Shown here piece by piece: positions 1 through 10,874 of a stretch of 64,000 nucleotides of DNA. A program made the translations under genes and the position numbers. Position 1 is the stretch's first letter. Every line of letters starts with the position of its first letter. Location: contig VXAI01000189.1 in assembly GCA_013399305.1 (NCBI GenBank), forward strand, positions 574,713 through 638,712, given 5' to 3'. Below the pieces are notes generated by a model. That model was not told the origin of the DNA, ran no database searches, and was given only the letters and a program-made list of their open reading frames with translations. The DNA is from Rostratula benghalensis. Its lineage: Eukaryota; Chordata; Aves; Charadriiformes; Rostratulidae.

Positions 1-517
1 AGTTCTCATGTAGCACATCACAAGACATCCATACACTTTTCTCATAGAGACTTTATTTCTAACATGTCATATCTTCTTATCAAATATAAGATGTCTGAAG
101 AAAGCGCTTCATTGCTTTGCTTACAGGGTTTTTAAAAAAATCCTGCAGTAATGAAGAAGAAGAGGTGACTGACTGCTGTTGTCAGTTGATTTATGGTTAC
201 TGCAACAGAATGCCTGATGGAGACTTTTTGGGTGGGTTTTTTTGACTCAACATTCTGAGTAAAATATTTTTGGGAACTAACAGGAACAAATAAACATATT
301 TTTTAAATTATTTAGGAACCTATCTAACATCAAGGGCAGTTAGGTGTCTAAGTGTACTGAAATATCTGGGCCAGAAGAACAGGAAAGCCAGCTGAACCAG
401 ATAGTAGGGCTATCACAGGGAATAGGTGGTGTCTCTGAGCGGTCTAGAATTAGCATAGCCTAAACCAGATTGAAAGCAGGGCCCGTCCTTTTAATAAGTG
501 CTTGCCTAGTGACTCAC
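1..517. other. Non-coding unique DNA, nothing recognised
   Basis: AT-rich sequence with stops in all frames. I see no repeat family, RNA gene or exon signature. It borders the weak exon-like open frame at 518-730. Confidence 0.5.
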
Positions 518-730
518 ATCATCTGGGCCCCCACCTCTAACTGGAGCTTTTCGGACTGAAGCTGCTGGGGTGCTATTACTAATAATAGCATCAGGAGCCA
601 TACCGCAGAGGGGTAGATACCAGCAGTCGCTGCAGCGTAACAGGGTGTAGCCAGCTCCAAAGGGGCTCTGGATGAGTTCCACCTCGATGATAGAGCTTGG
701 GCTGCTCTCCACGGCTCTTTCAGATTGCAT
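518..730 (-). other. Weak candidate exon (71 open codons ending at a splice-donor-like site)
   Basis: On the minus strand an ATG at 730-728 opens 71 codons. They run to a good donor-like site, GTGAGT, just after position 518, so the open segment ends in phase 0. A pyrimidine-rich stretch ending in CAG lies near 785-795, which could serve as an acceptor for an upstream 5' untranslated part. The block is richer in G+C than its surroundings. The predicted peptide is mixed in composition, with SIIEVELIQSPFGAGYTLL near residues 12-30 and a few cysteines, but I recognise no domain. The ATG context is poor (T at -3), and a second minus-strand frame is open over the same DNA, so chance is quite possible. 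It could also be a decayed retrocopy. Confidence 0.12.
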
Positions 731-1768
731 CTAAACACTCCTCCCCGGAACAAAGTCCTCAGGCGCTTCTCTGCTTCAAAGCCCGCCTGGGATAATAAGA
801 ATGAACAAACGCTTTGTCGTACATGTTGGAAGAAAGAAGGGAGACGAATTTCTTGAGTATGAGGCTCCTTGTAAATACCAGATCTTCCCTGAATCTTTCA
901 GCTGTGTCCAGTCTTCCTACAGTTATTTCTTGGCTATTCTTTGCAGCAGCTGTCCTGGTTGTAGCAGATCCATGGTTGTATTGGTGTTAACTCGCTTTGG
1001 ACCCACAGGGTCCAAATTCCACCTGCAAGGTGACTAGACCTGACTGTGCCAAGTCTTCCTAGCCTTGCTCCACCAGTGCAGGGAGCAGGGTAGGGACTCA
1101 GAAGCAACGTTAAAACAGCATGGTGTGCCCTGCAATCTGGCAATAGGCACAGCCTCAGCAGCTCACAAACTGCTCTACAGTGTGCTCTTTAGACACACTT
1201 TAGTCTCTTTCCCTCTTAGCCTGATCAAGTACAGTAAGAGGTGTGATACTGGCTCATAAGTGAAGCAAAGTAAATGGAGTTTTTCTTACCAACTTCCACG
1301 TACTCTTGGTTAGGTCCCTGTGAGAGGGGGAGAAACCAGTGCCAGTGCACCCAATTGCTTCTGCACCCTCCTGAAGCCATTCTGACAGTCCTGAGAAAAA
1401 AGGAAAACAAGTCCTCCTTGTTTTCTCAGTAATGTTAATTTCTGTCATGTCCGACAGCAGCTTAAGAAAAATGTTTGCCAACAGAACTGGCAGCTTGTAC
1501 GAACGATGTGAGAAGTCTGCATTTGGGATACGGCCACCATAAGAAAAAACGTTGCCCTTTCTGGTTGTAGCTGCGCTGCAGTGGGCAACACAGAATGGAG
1601 GAGAAAGGGAATAACTCAGCAAGGAGGTTTTATGAAGTAGAAAACAAACAGACAATGAAAGGGTGTGTTCCTGAAATCCTTCAAAGGGTGTTAACTCTTT
1701 CACAGCAACACTAATGACTCCCCCTTAAGCTGATAGTTTCTTCTGTGCCTCATTAAGGTTAATTCAGT
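731..1768. other. Non-coding DNA, nothing recognised
   Basis: Mixed-composition DNA whose open frames (for example 1254-1703 minus, 149 codons) overlap one another and have no recognisable motifs. No repeat family is identified. Confidence 0.45.
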
Positions 1769-1820
1769 GGGTCAGGTTCATCCCAGGAGTCCTTTCATTC
1801 AAGTCACTGGAGTGATACCA
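1769..1820 (+). repeat. Old palindromic amniote repeat relic
   Basis: The stretch opens with gggtcaggttcatcccagga and continues through a 'ttcaagtcactggagt' core. It resembles one arm and the centre of the ancient MITE-like palindromic repeats common in turtle, crocodile and bird DNA, whose consensus has GGGCCAGATTCATCCC and a TGAAGTCAATGGAGTTACACC core. About a fifth of the bases appear to differ. The family name is not assigned because I cannot run a repeat search. Confidence 0.35.
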
Positions 1821-4800
1821 CTAATAACCACAGCAAAACAATGAGCCAAACACTACGTATATGAGAAAAATAGTTGTGCTGAACCTTTTGTGAAACTTGG
1901 TTATGGCCCTGACAAACTCTCCAGCAATATTTTCTTGCTTGTGGAAAAGGAAACATGTTAAAAGGTGTTTAGGGAACTGCACTCCAGCCTAATGTCAGGT
2001 TTGCAATATGTTCCAGCAAAATCAGCCTAGTCAAAGACCTGGGAACAGCTCATATCTAAGAATGGTTCAGATACAGCTTATGAAAGGACTTGAACTTGGG
2101 ACTCCAAAGCTGGAACCGTACACGGTTACACACTGCTCCCTGAACATCTTCTTTCCAAGGAATGAACTGCACAAGCTGTGCTATGGAGTTGTGCACCCTG
2201 CCTCTGCCCCAGCAATGGTCCGATAGCCAGACAGACACCCTACAGTGCAACCTCCACCCCTTCTCAAGGCTGAGGAGGGCACAAGTGCTGTGTGCTCTGC
2301 CTCCCTCTTGCCAGGCTGATGTCCTACGCACCAAGATACATGAAAGGTGGGTGTCAGAGCTGCAATTGTTTTCTCCTCTAGGCTGTGTTTTTGAAGAGTG
2401 TGCCTCATCTGGCTATTTTTGGGGGGGGCAGCCACACACTGCAGGTGAACAGGGCGCTCCCCTGGCAGCCCTGACTCACACACCGCTGCTCTGCAGTGCA
2501 GGCACCTCCAGTACCTCCCCACCACCACTGGTGCCTGTTGGCCAGCTCTTGGTGGCTTCCTGCTCAGCACACAGGATCTTTGCATCATCCTGCTGAGGTG
2601 CCCAGAGGTGCTGCAGTGCCTTGGGGTGTGGTCCTCCATCTTTTTCTTTTTTTTTTTTTGGCAGCAAAACAGGGTTGCAAGAGTCCTGCTCTCCCCCACA
2701 CTTTATTTCCGCCCTCCCAGTTACAGCTTGCCACCCCCTCAGCTGTGCCGACACAACTGCTTACGAAGCCACCCAACTCAGCCACGTTGCTGAAATGCCC
2801 TGCGGTGAACTGGGGCACAAGGAGGGAAAGGAGCTGAAGGAAATGGGCTGAGTGGAACATGTGGGAACGCCTGCAGCCAGCCTTCCTGCTGAGCAAAACG
2901 CCTGTGGAGGTGTTCCCCAGTGGTCTACGCAGACAAAAGAAGGGCTTTCACCACTTGACCCTCTGCATTTTCACTCTGCAGGTCAGAGCTCTGGAGCAAA
3001 AGTGTTGCAGCATCTACCTTTCAGTGCCTTCACCTTCTATTCTGAACCTTACTTTTCTTTCCTGTCTCCAAAACTGATTTACTGCTCTTGAAGCTAGGAG
3101 AAGATCAAGCAGGACAGGACAGCAGGGGTGAGACACTCTCTAGCTGCATATTATAGCTGAGGCAAAGACAAAACCCTGGAGATATGCTATTGTTCGTGAG
3201 TTTTAACAGGGCATTTACATTCAGCTCCAAGTCATCACCATCTGCCTTTCCTAAGAAAGAGGCAAACAAGCAGGCAGAAGGCAAGGAAGGCAGGAAGGAA
3301 GATTTTGTGCTTTTGAGGCTGCCTTCTGAGTTCAGGGCTGATTTTCAGATAGGAACACATCTCTCCTCATGTTCTCTCAGCAGGTCATCCAAACGTTGCC
3401 AAGCACCAGATGTTTGAAGTGGCAAATTATTTGGAGATTTAAATTTGTTTGATGCTAATCTGCCTCCGATAGGGCTTTCATTGTTTTTCTTTTTCTTTAA
3501 GACTTTTCTTCCCCTAAGCAAAAGTTCGAGTTCAGCTGAAAACCTGTCCTGTGTAAGTGGGAGTGAATGTCTGTACCGGGGAGGAAAACAGAAAAAAGGA
3601 AGACCTTCTCTGCTGTTGTGACCTTCATTTCCAGAGGTTCTTGCCACTTTGAGGGCTTGAGATTTGGTTGAGGTTTTTCTGTGTGTCTGCTGACTCATGT
3701 GCTCTCCTGCAAGGAGGAGGCAGTGAGGAAAAGACTGATCTCTGAGCCGGGCTTCTTTCTCATGGCTTCTGCAATCTCGCACCCATCGAGTTTTCCTGTT
3801 CCTTCACAAACCTCCTGATATGTTTTTTTTCCCTGGGCTGGTTCTGTGTTTCCCAGTGCCACTTACCTCTGCTATATAAGAGCAGCATTATTTTTTTAAA
3901 TTGAAAATCCTAAAAGAATCTCAGCATTAAAATGAAAGATATGCTAAAAGGGCTAGATAAAACTTGTATGACATACCATGAAACACCATGAAATGTCGTG
4001 ACGTGTAGTGGTGGAATGAGTGGGATTTTATTTCCCCTATCTTTTAGCTACCTCTCAGTTTCTGCAGAATTCATCTGTGCCCAGAGGTCTTGTTGATGCA
4101 GCTTGTTACAAAGGAAATATTCACTGACCACAGACTTGGATAATCATATTCCAGCCTCAACAACTTTCTTAGTCTAAAACAGGCACATATTCCTCAAGTC
4201 TGGGGGAAAGATAAAGACTTTGACAAATATCCTAACTGAATTTATTATTTATTTCAGAATATCTCACAGGTTTGGAGTGGACAATGTGGAAAGAAAATTA
4301 GCTTTATTATTGAAAAATTAATCTACACTGTAAGCAAAGTAATCATGCCATAATAATTTTTTTTTTTTTTCTTCAGAACTGAATGACCACAGAGGGATCT
4401 GATCTGGAGATGCCACAAAACAGCTTAACCCACAATAGCTGTGCCAGCCAGCTTCTCTGTGGAGGCATTTCCTACCAGTCTTGTCTGCCTTCGGAAAATA
4501 AAATATGCTGAGCAAATGCATTGCATAACACGTATTGATTACTGTATTTGTAGGTGTTGCATGAGTAAAGAAGATTTTGATGTTTTGTAATGAGTGCATC
4601 TAGAAATATTTTGACATCTGAAAAGGTTTCAGTTCATTTCTGTGAACACAAAAGTCTTCTGAGATTTGGTCACTGCCAATTAACAAGATTTTCCCTTGCA
4701 ATTTCTAGTCAAGTCAGGGTTGTTTAATGTCTTGTTAGCCACTACGTTACCAAAAAAACCCTTTTTTCTTAATGCAGAGTAAGCTTCAAATTAATAGGTC

Positions 4801-4948
4801 ACATATTTCTGTCTTTGCTCAGTCATTTTTAACTAACCATCACATCCACAAGTGTTTACTAGAGAAGATGAGATAGCAATCGTTTATACGCGACTTTAGG
4901 AAGTGTGCAGTAATGCGGGCCTTCATGAGACCAGACTTCGTGAGCTAA
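1821..4948. other. Non-coding DNA with homopolymer runs
   Basis: No gene is supported. A G8 run sits near 2410-2417, a T-rich run at 2641-2660, a purine-rich AAGG/AGGC stretch at about 3262-3300, and a T tract near 4358-4370. Open frames at 2181-2699 (minus) and 3345-3782 (minus) overlap several others and show no domain. Confidence 0.45.
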
Positions 4949-4973
4949 GGGGAATGGGGGGGGGTGGGGGGGG
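4949..4973 (+). repeat. G-run tract, possible G-quadruplex
   Basis: Three close G runs (G4, then G9 and G8 separated by single T bases) satisfy the usual G-quadruplex pattern on the plus strand, because the long runs can each supply two G-tracts. Folding or function is not shown by the sequence. Confidence 0.5.
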
Positions 4974-5208
4974 TGTGTTTGCTTTTCAGTCCACAGCTAC
5001 AATGAGAAAAAATGACGTTTTGTGATTTAACCATCAATAATTCCAGCCTTTTACACACTGCCTCGTAGTCATTTTAGACTGTGCAAAGTGACTTAAAAGT
5101 GGGTGTACCAATCAGACTGATAGTATTTTACTCCCACTCTGCAGGGACTATAGTGACTATGCATGGTTGCAGGTAATGGAGAATCGTGGTCTCTGTTTTT
5201 CCATGTAA

Positions 5209-5258
5209 GGGACTAGATTTTACCACTCCTACTCAGGCTGAAGTCCTAGTTTTACAAT
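5209..5258 (+). repeat. Old palindromic amniote repeat relic
   Basis: 'gggactagattttaccact' followed by 'cctactcaggctgaagtcct' resembles the left arm of old amniote palindromic repeats, whose consensus arm reads roughly AGATTCTGCCACCCTTACTCA. The right arm is not recognisable, so this is a half-copy or badly decayed. Orientation is nominal because the family is near-palindromic. Confidence 0.33.
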
Positions 5259-5414
5259 ACGGGAACTTCAGCAGAAACACCAGTATAAGGGGTTCATGTT
5301 TGCCACCCCCGCCTTCCACCACATCTTTCCAGGTATCAGCACACTGCCCCTACATTAGCAAGCTCATCTGGGTTTAAAAATAACCCCCCATTTCTGAAGG
5401 TTGTTTTTCTCTTC

Positions 5415-5700
5415 GGTAGCTCACGGAGGAGGCGGCGTGCACTCTGGGGGCGAGCGCGGGCATGCTGAGGCAGGCAGGAGCACCTTCCCACAGCATCAGC
5501 CCTGGTGCCTGCTGCCACAGCAGCCGAAAGCATTTCATCCCTACCTGGACTGAGGTCCTTGGGGTCCCCCGGTGTACAATCCTGCCTTCTCTCACCATGG
5601 CAATGAAATGCTGTTAAAGAATGGGCTCTGTTTCGTTTTTTGCATTCCTGTCTGACTGGTGGTGGATCTTCTGGCACTCTTGCTCCCCTTTCTTCTGACA
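5415..5700. other. Small GC-rich patch with clustered CpG
   Basis: Between about 5415 and 5465 there are several CpG dinucleotides in about 50 bases (around 'ggcggcgtgcactctg' and 'gcgagcgcggg'), in a window otherwise poor in CpG. The patch is far shorter than a normal CpG-island promoter. A 121-codon minus-strand frame (5336-5701) overlaps it and has no recognisable domain. It might be a weak promoter of a non-coding transcript, an unmethylated enhancer, or chance. Confidence 0.25.
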
Positions 5701-6152
5701 ACCTTGCCAGTGCATCAGCAGTGTACCTTCCTAAAGGCCATACCCTTCCTCAATATCTGTCATGGGCTTAGGTAACACTGAGGCTCAATTCAGGGGCAAC
5801 TAAAGCCAGAAAGGAAGAATTTAATATGGAGAAAACTAAACTAGATGATCCAACAATTTTGAAAGTCCTTATTCAGACTCTATGGGTCCAATATGAGAAT
5901 TTGCAAGTAAAGAGTTAATCCTCCAAATGCTTCCCCAAGTGAGGCCAACTTGCTGATGCCAACAGAAGAGCTTGTGTACAAGAATTTCATGCACAGGGAG
6001 ACTTAGACACTGACAAAGCAATGGCTTTTGCACCCAAGCAGTTGTTAGGAAGATGCTGTTATTTTTTATAAATTATTCTTTTATTCTTCCTGAAAAGTCC
6101 AAAACAATGATCCAAATTTTCACTCAGACAGAGTCAAAATACTTCCCCATAA
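5701..6152. other. Non-coding DNA, nothing recognised
   Basis: AT-rich DNA leading into the MIR-type SINE. No gene, hairpin or repeat family is seen. Confidence 0.45.
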
Positions 6153-6390
6153 GCCAGGACTTCCAGTATACAAAGCACTTCTCAGACATCCATTAATCCT
6201 CAAAACAGCCTGTGAGGTAGGAAACTGTAAGTGTTATTATCCCCACTTCACAGGTGGGGACTCTGAGGCAGGGAGATTATGTGATTTGCCACAGGCTACA
6301 CAGCAAATCCATGCCAGACCCAGGATTAAAATTCAGCAGCACCTGACATCTGGGCAAATACTCAAGCCCTGGTCTCTGCTGCCTCTAGAA
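6153..6390 (+). repeat. MIR-type SINE (tRNA-derived, CORE-SINE group)
   Basis: The order of landmarks follows the MIR consensus: 'gccagg...caaagcactt', then 'ttaatcctcaaaacagcctg', 'tgaggtagg', 'ttattatccccacttcacag', 'ctctgaggcagggaga', 'tgatttgccacaggctacac', 'agcaaatcc' and 'gacccaggattaaaattcag'. It covers the middle and 3' part; the tRNA-like head with the Pol III boxes is not visible. MIR activity is ancient in amniotes, so this copy is probably over 100 million years old, yet it is unusually readable for a bird. Confidence 0.8.
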
Positions 6391-9228
6391 TACAGGTTTA
6401 CTTGTGCACATGCCTATCCTAAGCAGGTCTCCTGATGAGTATTCATAATCAACCACTGTATGTCCCTGTGTAGTACAGGAGTGTACACACATACCAAGAA
6501 TGTACAAATCTAAGAAAAGCACAGGCTAAAACATGTCAATTTGAAGAAATCTCCCCAGAAGTCGAAAGGAAGATCTGCACACTTTTGAAAGCTGTGTATT
6601 GCTAGTCAACTTCAAACAAAGCAGGAAAGTCTGGAGCATAAAGTGTTTTGTGCTATGCCAACAGACATAAAGGATTTTATTTAAATCAGTGTTTTCCTGT
6701 CCATTTGCTTTCTGACGAAAATGCATAGACTGACCTATGTTCAAGAGCAGACAAAACTTCTGATTTCCTTGTGCTGGGACACACAGATTGGACCCCTGAA
6801 TTTATAACAAACACCATAAATTTTCACGTAAGTGAATCTTTCTGATAAGGTTATTTTGCTTTGAGAGAGGTAGATCACATATACCATTCATTTCTCTAGT
6901 CGCATGCAGGATATTTTTGTCTCTTTTCATGCTACTGAGTTCTCTTTGTCAGTTCGTTATGCAAAACCCTGATCACAGAAGTTTAATGTTTTTGTTTTTC
7001 CACAGTGGAAAGTACTTCTTTGCTGTAGCTGTCCTGTCAGCTCTTGCCAAAACGTGTCGTTGTTCATTTTCCATCTCAAAGACTGTTATGAAAAGATTAA
7101 TTTCTAACTTCAAGAGAAAAAACTTCTTTTTTTTTTCTGTTTTCTTAACAGTTTGTGTGTGAGTTATTTCTAATGAGCACTGAAAAAGGCAGAATAATAA
7201 AAAAGTGGCAACGAATGGGAAGGTTTTGGCTCAGTTTTCTTCTCTACCACTGGCAGACCCTCCCTTTTTGTCTTTTCATCATATTCTGCACCAGGAGTCT
7301 GTGAACTAAGTTTGCATAATAACACTCCACCAAACCCCTTCTCTTCTTTGATTTCTAACCTGAATCAATGGAGAACAGCTACTCATTCATCCAGGTCTTT
7401 AGTAACAATCCACTTTCCCCTGGTTCCTCCGAGCATTTCTTTCTGACCATGGGTCTGTCCTCTTTAGTCTTGCTTGCTCACTGTTCACTTATCTGCTTCC
7501 TTTCATTGCAGCCTTAGAGATATTCAGAAAGTATCAGAAGAAGAATGGGAGATGAAGAGAGAGGGAAAGGCTGAGAAACTAAAGTGTAAGGGGTTCTTTC
7601 ATGGGAAGCAAAAGAAGAAGAAAAATATAGAATAATAACAACTTTCCACATTTTAGAAGCTTTACAGGTATGTCAAAATATTCCTATATAATTTATATCT
7701 TGCACTGCTGAAAGTATTCTGTTCAAAAAAAAAAAAACAAAAAAACCCAAAACCAACAACAACAAAAAAACCCAAGCAGTATGATAGTCAAATCTTAGTT
7801 GCATTCAGGTATTTCCTACAAAGCATGTTGTGTTGCAACACTGATAGGAAAAAATTTGGAACCCTGCACTGCTAAAGGAAGCATACCTAAAAGCCAGCAA
7901 CTACTCATCTGTCCCCATTAAAACAGATTACCTATGCTATTAACCAATGTATCCTTCCCAGTCCACTCAGCATATATGTCATTTATTCTCTTTTAAATAT
8001 ACTTTTTTATTATTATTATTGTGCTTCCCAGATCAATATAACATACAGCAACACAATCATTCCTGTCACTTTGATTTATTCTTACATCTTCTTTTTTCTT
8101 TTCTCTGTTTGCTTTATTTCTTTTGTTTTTTTCCTCCCTTCTCTTCTTCAGTCAGTATAGATTTTTCTTCTTGTTTTTATGTGTTTTGTGTCCCATGCTT
8201 TTACAACCAGTGGCAAATTTCTGCCACTGGAGATCCTTGTGAAGACACATCACACTTAACTCACAACTGTAATGAAATTACTCTTCTTCTGCAAAGGTAA
8301 TCGTTCGGTGGTTGCCATTCTCGTATTTGGGTTTGGTTTTAAACGTGATATTTAAAACTGCTTCTTGAGCTTGTGTCACTGAGCTGTACAGTTCAAGTCT
8401 AGCTCAGCTAAGAATTCCTTGTAAACAGATACATCATCCTTTCTGAAGCACAGGGGAGAGCAGGAGACCAGTAAAAATACAGTCCAGGTGGCTCCACTTT
8501 GAGTGTGGGGAGATGGGTTGCTCGCTGTATGGTCAAGAGCCAGGTAAGAACTAATTGGCTCCCCAAAGTCCCATTCCCTCAAGAGCTGTAGCAGCCCTTG
8601 ACACCTGGTGTGATAATACATAGGAAGAGACATTTTAGAGATAAGTGATGCTTACAGTCAGTCAAGCTGTAAGGACCAGAAAGGAGCGTGCAACACGAGT
8701 TCCTGCCAGGACTCTTCTACCTGGTCTTAGTCATACAGATCAGAGGTAAAATAGCAATGATAATATTAGAAATATTGCTTAAAGTTTATTTTCTTTGCTC
8801 TCTTCATTTAAAGATAAGAATGCCCATTATTTTTAAATCACTCATCTGCACTGTATAAATGCTACAGTTTGTGGGTGTGCCAATTAAAGTTAATTATTAC
8901 TTGACTGATCTGACTTAGCATTAAAATGTCTGGTAGAACTGGCTCTGATCTTGCAAAGGGGACTTTTTCTTCTGTATTCCTATGTGATTAGGAAGCTTGT
9001 TGTTTTGGGATCTGGATTTCTTGGTCATCTGTGCAAAAAGACAAGATGCCTGATGAATGCCAGTTTCATTCTCTAGAATATAGTAGCTGCATGGGGCCTG
9101 ACCTCCATTTCCTTGGAAAGACATAATTATTGCAATTTATTCCATTCAGCTTAGCATGAGTTGTGCAAATCTAAGTGTTGCCACTGGTCTCTTTTTACGG
9201 ACAAAGGAAAGAAATAGGAACTTCTGTG
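6391..9228. other. Non-coding DNA between SINE and LTR
   Basis: No gene is supported. There is a T run near 7124-7136, an A-rich tract at 7724-7774, and a T/C-rich stretch at about 7980-8180 giving a leucine/phenylalanine-rich 117-codon open frame that is a composition effect. Confidence 0.45.
7724..7774. repeat. A-rich low-complexity tract
   Basis: A13 followed by CAAAAAAACCC and CAACAACAAC-like units. It could be the decayed poly(A) tail of a retrocopy, but nothing recognisable lies upstream. Confidence 0.7.
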
Positions 9229-9438
9229 TGTCCTGGTTTCGTCTGGGATTGAGTTAATTTTCTTCCTAGTGATCTGATTTAGTATGAGAATAATGTTGAT
9301 AACACATATTGTTTCAGTTGTTCCTAAGTAATATTTATATTGTCAAGGACTTTTTCAGCTTCCCATAAAAGCTGAGAGGGAGTATAGACAAGAGAAGTTG
9401 GCCAAAGGAATATTCCATAGCATAGACACCAGGCTGAG

Positions 9439-9446
9439 TATATAAA
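9439..9446 (+). promoter_or_regulatory. TATA box of the solo LTR
   Basis: TATATAAA in the sequence 'gagtatataaatggggg', at the place where the LTR's U3 promoter is expected and about 155 bp before its poly(A) signal. It may still drive transcription toward higher coordinates; activity is not shown. Confidence 0.55.
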
Positions 9447-9601
9447 TGGGGGTTGGCTGGGGGGCAGGAATTGGCAATCACTGCTTGGGAACAGGCTGGG
9501 CATGAGCCAGCAGGTGATGAGCAATTGCACTGTGCACCACTTGCTTTGTATATTTATTTTATCATTATTACTGATCATATTTTCTCTTCCTTCACTGTCC
9601 T

Positions 9602-9607
9602 ATTAAA
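9602..9607 (+). terminator. LTR polyadenylation signal ATTAAA
   Basis: ATTAAA in 'cctattaaactc', followed within about 70 bases by GT/C-rich DNA and the G-rich run at 9668-9687. This is the normal place for 3' processing of the retroviral transcript (R region). Confidence 0.5.
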
Positions 9608-9667
9608 CTCTTTTTATCTCAACCCACAAATTTTACTTTTTTTCCTGATTGTCTCCCCCACCCCACT

Positions 9668-9687
9668 GGGGCTGGGGGAGGGGAGGG
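9668..9687 (+). repeat. G-run tract inside the LTR
   Basis: Four G runs of 3 to 5 bases separated by 1 to 2 bases fit the G-quadruplex pattern on the plus strand. A similar G-rich stretch belongs to this LTR family, so it came with the element. Confidence 0.5.
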
Positions 9688-10811
9688 ACAACGACTGTGC
9701 AAGCATTTGTGTGGGTTTAGCTGCCTGCTGGCTTAAACCATGCCACCCCATCCTAAAAAGGTACTAGAGAGAGATGATTGATGTGGTGCACGTTCAGAGA
9801 ATTGTTTCTTTCATGTCGTTGGCTATAAAAGAAACTTACAGGGACTCGTTCAGGTTTAGACAGCAGAACTTAAATTAGATAAATCCCATTCATTTTCATC
9901 CAATGGCTGACCATGACTATTCAATCTGTGGTGGGTAGATTATCTGCATTGGAATATGTCTTCCCCTTTCCAACTTACTTGTGTGGTTTCAATTATAGCT
10001 TTCAAAAGTTCAGTTTTCAGTCCTTTCAAGAAAAAAATAATTTTTGCTTGTTTTGGTTTAGTCTGAAACTACAATTTTTACTAGGCAATACAACAATAAC
10101 AAGACAAGAAAAATGTTTACTATTGACTGAAAATTTTCATTCAACTCAGAATGGGATGTTTTGTTTTCAGCTTGGCGATTTTTAGCTATTCCTTGGATTT
10201 TCTTATCCCTTTAAAAATTAGCATTAAATGCAGACAAACACTGAAATGAACTATTGCCTCAAAACAAAAAGTCAGAAAGCTTATTTAGCTTATTTCAGAA
10301 AATGTTAAAAGGAAATGATACAAAACTCGAACAAGACTATCCAGAAAATCATGCCAAATCCTGTTTCAGATCTTCTGACATTCTGTATTTTGGAAAAAAG
10401 TAAATAATTTATAAGAAAAAATGTTGTTCAGTTCTAGTTTTGTTGTAAGTTATTTCAAATCAACAACCCTAAACAAACCAGCTCTTTCTTTAATGTGTCT
10501 CCAAGTGCATAAAAATAGGCATTCAAAGCCTATGTGTATACAGAAGAGAAAATGAATAAATTTAATCATCTAAGTGAGAAGAAAACAAAGAACAGGAATA
10601 CAGGTGGAAGTGGAAGGAAATTTGTTCGTGTTTTTGAAATAATTTAAGCCTGTGTTCTGCTGCACAGTAGTCTGTTAAACGTTTTGCTGAATTGCAACTC
10701 AGAACTTGGCAGCTACGAGATGTGGAAACATATATTGGAGCTTGTATTTCTAAGTGAGGTAAAAAGGAGAAAAGCACATGCCAAAACAAATGCATGCACA
10801 CTGCCCTTTCT

Positions 10812-10874
10812 GGAGACCGGTGTTGTCACTGTCTGGCAGGTGTATGATGAAACAGGGAGGTGGGACCGGTCTCC
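10812..10874. repeat. Spaced inverted repeat, 10-bp perfect arms
   Basis: The arms are GGAGACCGGT (10812-10821) and ACCGGTCTCC (10865-10874), with 43 bases between them. CpG-containing arms are rare in this window, so the match stands out somewhat, but the spacer is long and no function is evident. Confidence 0.6.

Larger units (their letters stand above)
9229..9745 (+). mobile_element. Solo LTR of an endogenous retrovirus (ERVL-type avian family)
   Basis: It begins with TG in 'tgtcctggtttcgtctggga' and ends with CA in 'cttaaaccatgcca', giving about 517 bp. Inside, in the expected order, are 'gatttagtatgagaataatg', 'gtcaaggactttttcagctt', 'ggccaaaggaatattccata', a TATA box (9439-9446), a poly(A) signal ATTAAA (9602-9607) and a G-rich part near the end. 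These match what I remember of a high-copy LTR family of neoavian, especially passerine, genomes. There is no gag, pol, env or second LTR within the window, so this is the product of LTR-LTR recombination. I could not find a clean flanking target duplication, so the exact ends may be off by a few bases or the copy is old. Part of the U3 region seems shorter than usual. Confidence 0.8.

Noticed and set aside
7947..8300. Open frame rich in Leu, Phe and Cys that looks like a membrane protein
   Set aside because: It comes from a T/C-rich low-complexity stretch, not a real membrane segment.
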